44,476 bases of DNA from G963665595 sp963665595. Its GTDB lineage: Bacteria > Actinomycetota > Coriobacteriia > Coriobacteriales > CADBOM01. The translations under genes were made by a program, and so were the position numbers. This document shows, piece after piece, positions 42,201-44,476 of the stretch; the stretch's first letter is position 1; each line of letters begins with the position of its first letter. The notes beneath the pieces are model-generated. The model was given only the letters and a program-made list of their open reading frames with translations. It was not told the DNA's origin and did not search any database. The stretch lies in the NCBI GenBank assembly GCA_963665595.2, contig CAXXJK010000003.1, positions 1-44,476 on the forward strand, given 5' to 3'.

Positions 42201-44476
42201 TGTAACTGACGTAGTTGTTCCTGCAACGTTAGGTGGAACAGATGTTGTAAGCGTGGATATTATGGGGGATGGAATTACCTCTCTTGATGTCAGTGCAAAT
42301 ACGCAACTGGTACAACTTGTTTGTGGCAGCAATCAACTCACCGCTCTTGATGTCAGTGCAAATACGTTGCTGGATACTCTTTATTGTGGCAACAATCAGC
42401 TTACCGTTCTTGATATCAGTGCAAATACGTTGCTGATACAAATTGTTTGTGACAACAATCAACTCACCGCTCTTGATGTCAGTGCAAATACGTTGCTGGA
42501 TACTCTTTATTGTGGCTACAATCAACTCACCGCTCTCAATGTCAGTGCAAATACGCAACTGACGCGACTTGCCTGTGACAGCAATCAACTCACTTCTCTT
42601 GATGTCAGTGCAAACACGCAACTGACACTGCTTACTTGTTACGACAATCGGCTTACCTCTCTTGATGTCAGTGCAAATACGCAACTGGCACAATTTGCCT
42701 GTGAAATCAATCAACTCACTGCTCTTGATATAAGCGCTAATACATTGCTGCATACTTTTTATTGCAGCAATAACTACATTGCAGACACTTCAGCTCTTGA
42801 AGTCTGGCTTGCAACGCCGGGACACTTCGGATGGGTCTTGCCACAGAATCAACCGGATATATCTCTCGCTACACTTTCAACTATCTATGAGCAGACGTGG
42901 ACGGGAAGTGCGATTACGCCTGAACCCACGGTTACCTATGGCGGTTCAACACTCATGAAGGGCATCGACTACACGCTTTCCTATACCAACAACGTAAACC
43001 TTGGTACGGCGACAGTAACTGCTACGGGAATCGGCAGTTATACCGGTACTGTAAGCGAGAACTTTACCATCACGCCGTTTACTTACTATAATGTTACCGA
43101 TGGGCATGGTAACTGGGGCAATGGTACCTATATCACCAGTGTTGTCGGAGGAATCACCCATGTAACGGTACCCGCTGTTCTTAATGGAGCAGATGTAGTA
43201 TCGGTATCCTTCTATGATCAAGGTCTTATTTCGCTTGATGTAAGTTCTGCCACCGCATTGCATGCCATTGATTGCGTCTATAACTCTCTTATCTCTCTTG
43301 ATTTGAGTGCTAACGCGCAACTGACATATCTTCGATGCTACGAAAATCCGCTCACCTCTCTCGATCTAAGCACTAATACACAATTGCAAGATCTTTTCTG
43401 TGCGCACGCCCACATCGCCACACTCGATTTAAGTAATAACACACAACTGAAGCAACTGGGTTGTGCTCATAACTCGCTTACGTCACTTGACTTAAGTACC
43501 AATACACAGCTAGGCTACCTTGACTGTCAAGATAACTCGCTGACCTCACTTGACGTGAGCGCCAATCCGCTGTTGATGATCCTTTATTGCCAAGATAACT
43601 CGCTGACCTCACTTGACATAAGCGCAAACACTCAACTGATCAATTTTTGGTGTAACAACAATTTGCTTACTTCACTTGATGTAGCCGCCAACGCTCAATT
43701 GCAATATCTGTTCTGTCAATATAATTACATTTCAGACACCTCTGCTCTTGAAGCATGGCTTGCAACTTCAGGGCACCATGGGCAAGTTTTGCCTCAATAC
43801 ACATGGGATATCTCGCTTGCACAAACTGCCGCTATACCTGATGAGACATACACGGGAAGTACCATCACGCCTGAGCCCGTCATCGTGTATGGCGGAAACA
43901 CGCTGGTGAAAGACACGGACTACACACTCAGCTATGCCGACAACATAGAGGTAGGAACAGCCACTATCATCATTACGGGCATGGGCAACTACACAGGCAC
44001 CACGAGCGTTACTTTCGAAATCACCTGCAGAGATATCGCTTCTGCTGACGTCGTTTCCATTTCTGACCAAACCTATATCGGAAGTGCGATAACTCCCGCG
44101 CCCGCGCTCACCTATGGGGCGACCACTCTTATGGAGGGTGTCGACTACACGCTTTCCTATAGCGATAACATAAATGTAGGAACTGCTAGCATTACCGCTT
44201 TCGGCATCGGGCACTACCAGGGTAGCAAGATCATCACCTTTAACATCGTCGCTGCTGATATCTCTACTGCTACGCTCTCGACTATTTATGAACAGACTTG
44301 GACGGGGAGTGCCGTCACCCCTCTTCCAACCGTTACCTATAGCGGCACGCCGCTTGTCAAAGATACTGACTACACACTGTCTTATACCAATAACGTCGAT
44401 CTCGGTACCGCAACGGTGACGGTTACCGGTATTGGTAGCTATACGGGTGCCGTGAGCAAGAACTTTACCATTACAC
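39289..44476 (+). CDS. Giant secreted LRR / Ig-like repeat surface protein (partial)
   Basis: Open frame of 1729 codons with no stop, cut by the right window edge. Start ATG 39289 with GGGGAAAGAGGG upstream. Residues 1-37 are a signal peptide (KVQKMLAILLSFVLMSS, cleavage after PAFA). From residue 48 five modules follow, beginning at 39430, 40318, 41146, 41908 and 42856. Each has a domain of about 75 residues (ATLSTIYEQTWTGSA, TLVKDTDYTLSYTNNVDLGT, SENFTITPF), a linker domain with YGNGAYI and VPATLGG, then 21-residue leucine-rich repeats (TSLDVSANTQLTxLxCxxNSL) numbering about 7, 6, 5, 8 and 8, and a cap NYIADTSALEAWLATSGH. Three more copies of the first domain start at 43807, 44032 and 44257. 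Likely cell-surface adhesin; the anchor lies outside the window. Confidence 0.93.
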   Translation, partial: MKRSGASTRSISKVQKMLAILLSFVLMSSLIPAPAFAGSGVITPQATDISTATLSTIYEQTWTGSAITPEPTVIDGATTLVKDTDYTLSYTNNVSLGTATVTATGIGGYSGAVSENFTITPFVYNVVTDNGGPYGNGAYITNIVGGVTNAVVPATLGGANVVSVWLYGRGLVSLDVSAATGLSYLECTHNTLAFLDVSANTQLDYIGCANCSLTSLDVSANTQLTVLDCSFNSLTSLDVSVNTQLTLLNCRVNSLASLDVSANTQLTMLDCRNNSFDSLDVSTNTQLTHFSCCNNLLTSLDVSANTQLENLYCDGNYIADTSALEAWLATSGHIGQILPQNQPNISLATLSTIHEQTWTGSAVTPLPTVTLGVNTLVKDTDYTLSYTNNVDLGTATVAVTGIGSYTGSASENFTITPFVYTVVTDGSGAYGNGTYITYAFGGITDAAIPATLGGMNVVSAMLSSCGLVSLDASAATELKYLVCAANFSLTSLNVSANTQLLDLACPQNSLTSLDVSHNAQLTSLVCDISFLTSLDVSANTQLTHLTCSSNPLTSLDVSTNTQLVDFYCYNDHLTSLDISANTQLTDLRCQYNYIADTSALEAWLATSGHTGFVLPQNTPDLSLATLSTIYEQTWTGSAVTPQPTVTYGGLTLAKDTDYTLSYANNVDLGTATVTVTGIGGYTGTKSENFTITPFTYFMLTDGSSIYGNGAYITGIVSGMTDVVVPATLGGANVASLELQSCGLTTLDISSVTGLKYLDCNQNSLASLDVSTNTQLMFFACRYNSLTSLDLSANTQLGFFACSYNSLSSLDVSANTQLEFFLCDHNSLTSLDVSTNTNLSLLDCGNNYIADTSALEAWLAISGHSGQVLPQNQFDISTATLSTIYEQTWTGSAITPEPTVTYGGNTLVKDTDYTLSYTNNVDLGTATVTVTGIGSFGGTKSENFTITPFIYHVVTDGSEIGNGAYIDDIVGGVTDVVVPATLGGTDVVSVDIMGDGITSLDVSANTQLVQLVCGSNQLTALDVSANTLLDTLYCGNNQLTVLDISANTLLIQIVCDNNQLTALDVSANTLLDTLYCGYNQLTALNVSANTQLTRLACDSNQLTSLDVSANTQLTLLTCYDNRLTSLDVSANTQLAQFACEINQLTALDISANTLLHTFYCSNNYIADTSALEVWLATPGHFGWVLPQNQPDISLATLSTIYEQTWTGSAITPEPTVTYGGSTLMKGIDYTLSYTNNVNLGTATVTATGIGSYTGTVSENFTITPFTYYNVTDGHGNWGNGTYITSVVGGITHVTVPAVLNGADVVSVSFYDQGLISLDVSSATALHAIDCVYNSLISLDLSANAQLTYLRCYENPLTSLDLSTNTQLQDLFCAHAHIATLDLSNNTQLKQLGCAHNSLTSLDLSTNTQLGYLDCQDNSLTSLDVSANPLLMILYCQDNSLTSLDISANTQLINFWCNNNLLTSLDVAANAQLQYLFCQYNYISDTSALEAWLATSGHHGQVLPQYTWDISLAQTAAIPDETYTGSTITPEPVIVYGGNTLVKDTDYTLSYADNIEVGTATIIITGMGNYTGTTSVTFEITCRDIASADVVSISDQTYIGSAITPAPALTYGATTLMEGVDYTLSYSDNINVGTASITAFGIGHYQGSKIITFNIVAADISTATLSTIYEQTWTGSAVTPLPTVTYSGTPLVKDTDYTLSYTNNVDLGTATVTVTGIGSYTGAVSKNFTIT
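39430..43806 (+). repeat. Five long in-frame modules of the surface protein gene
   Basis: Units of 888, 828, 762, 948 and 951 bases that differ mainly by whole 63-base leucine-rich repeats. DNA similarity is high between units (for example the segment coding TDYTLSYTNN) and very high among the LRR copies at 42290-42540, which suggests recent duplication inside the gene. Confidence 0.85.

Noticed and set aside
39252..44214. A series of minus-strand open frames of 60-180 codons with repeats
   Set aside because: They are the antisense of the long plus-strand repeat gene, recur at the same phase in each module, and lack ribosome sites. The plus-strand frame has a signal peptide, a good start and recognisable domains.
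39430..44476. Regular repeats as a CRISPR array
   Set aside because: Repeats are coding, in frame, imperfect and without unique spacers of constant length.

Overview
The window looks like a piece of chromosome from an anaerobic actinobacterium of the class Coriobacteriia, most likely family Eggerthellaceae. The reasons are inferential: two cytoplasmic molybdopterin (bis-MGD) enzymes, each with a tiny ferredoxin-like subunit; LuxR-type regulators with a large multi-helix membrane domain; a Tat-exported flavin reductase of the fumarate/urocanate reductase type; and a giant acyl-CoA dehydratase activase. Base composition looks close to balanced, lower than most members of that family, which would fit a Cryptobacterium-like genome. 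The genus cannot be settled from the sequence alone.

Region 1 (1-20.4 kb) is mostly core and accessory metabolism: serC, an acyl-CoA synthetase with an XRE-cupin regulator, a YycJ-like metallo-hydrolase, a small membrane protein, trmL, a cation efflux protein, an ABC-F ATPase, a secreted lysozyme-like hydrolase, an orphan HicB-HTH protein, a YgbA-family protein, the 1308-residue dehydratase activase, an XRE membrane protein, an MFS transporter of the NiaP/aromatic-acid type, a TipA-like MerR regulator, ogt and a NYN-domain nuclease-like protein.

Region 2 (20.4-38.1 kb) is the most interesting part. A Tat lipoprotein flavin reductase stands divergent from a membrane LuxR regulator. Two related molybdoenzyme operons follow. 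Operon A (about 24.5-27.5 kb) holds a zinc-ribbon protein, a 755-residue molybdoenzyme and a 110-residue Fe-S subunit. Two more LuxR regulators with overlapping start and stop follow. Operon B (30.7-37.9 kb) holds an 814-residue molybdoenzyme, a 118-residue Fe-S subunit, an MmgE/PrpD-family enzyme, two MFS transporters and a second copy of the zinc-ribbon protein. Both operons are preceded by a near-identical 52-bp element (41 of 52 positions the same), part of which recurs upstream of the first luxR gene. The enzymes resemble the acetylene hydratase / pyrogallol transhydroxylase / catechol dehydroxylase branch. They lack Tat signals and membrane anchor subunits, so I infer a soluble system that imports a hydroxylated aromatic or carboxylic substrate and modifies it in the cytoplasm.

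Region 3 (38.1-44.5 kb) holds a small lipoprotein, strong terminators, an AT-rich stretch and the first 1729 codons of a giant secreted repeat protein. It is built of five modules, each an Ig-like/adhesin domain plus 5 to 8 leucine-rich repeats with one cysteine per repeat. The gene runs off the right edge. The minus-strand open frames in this region are shadows of its repeats.
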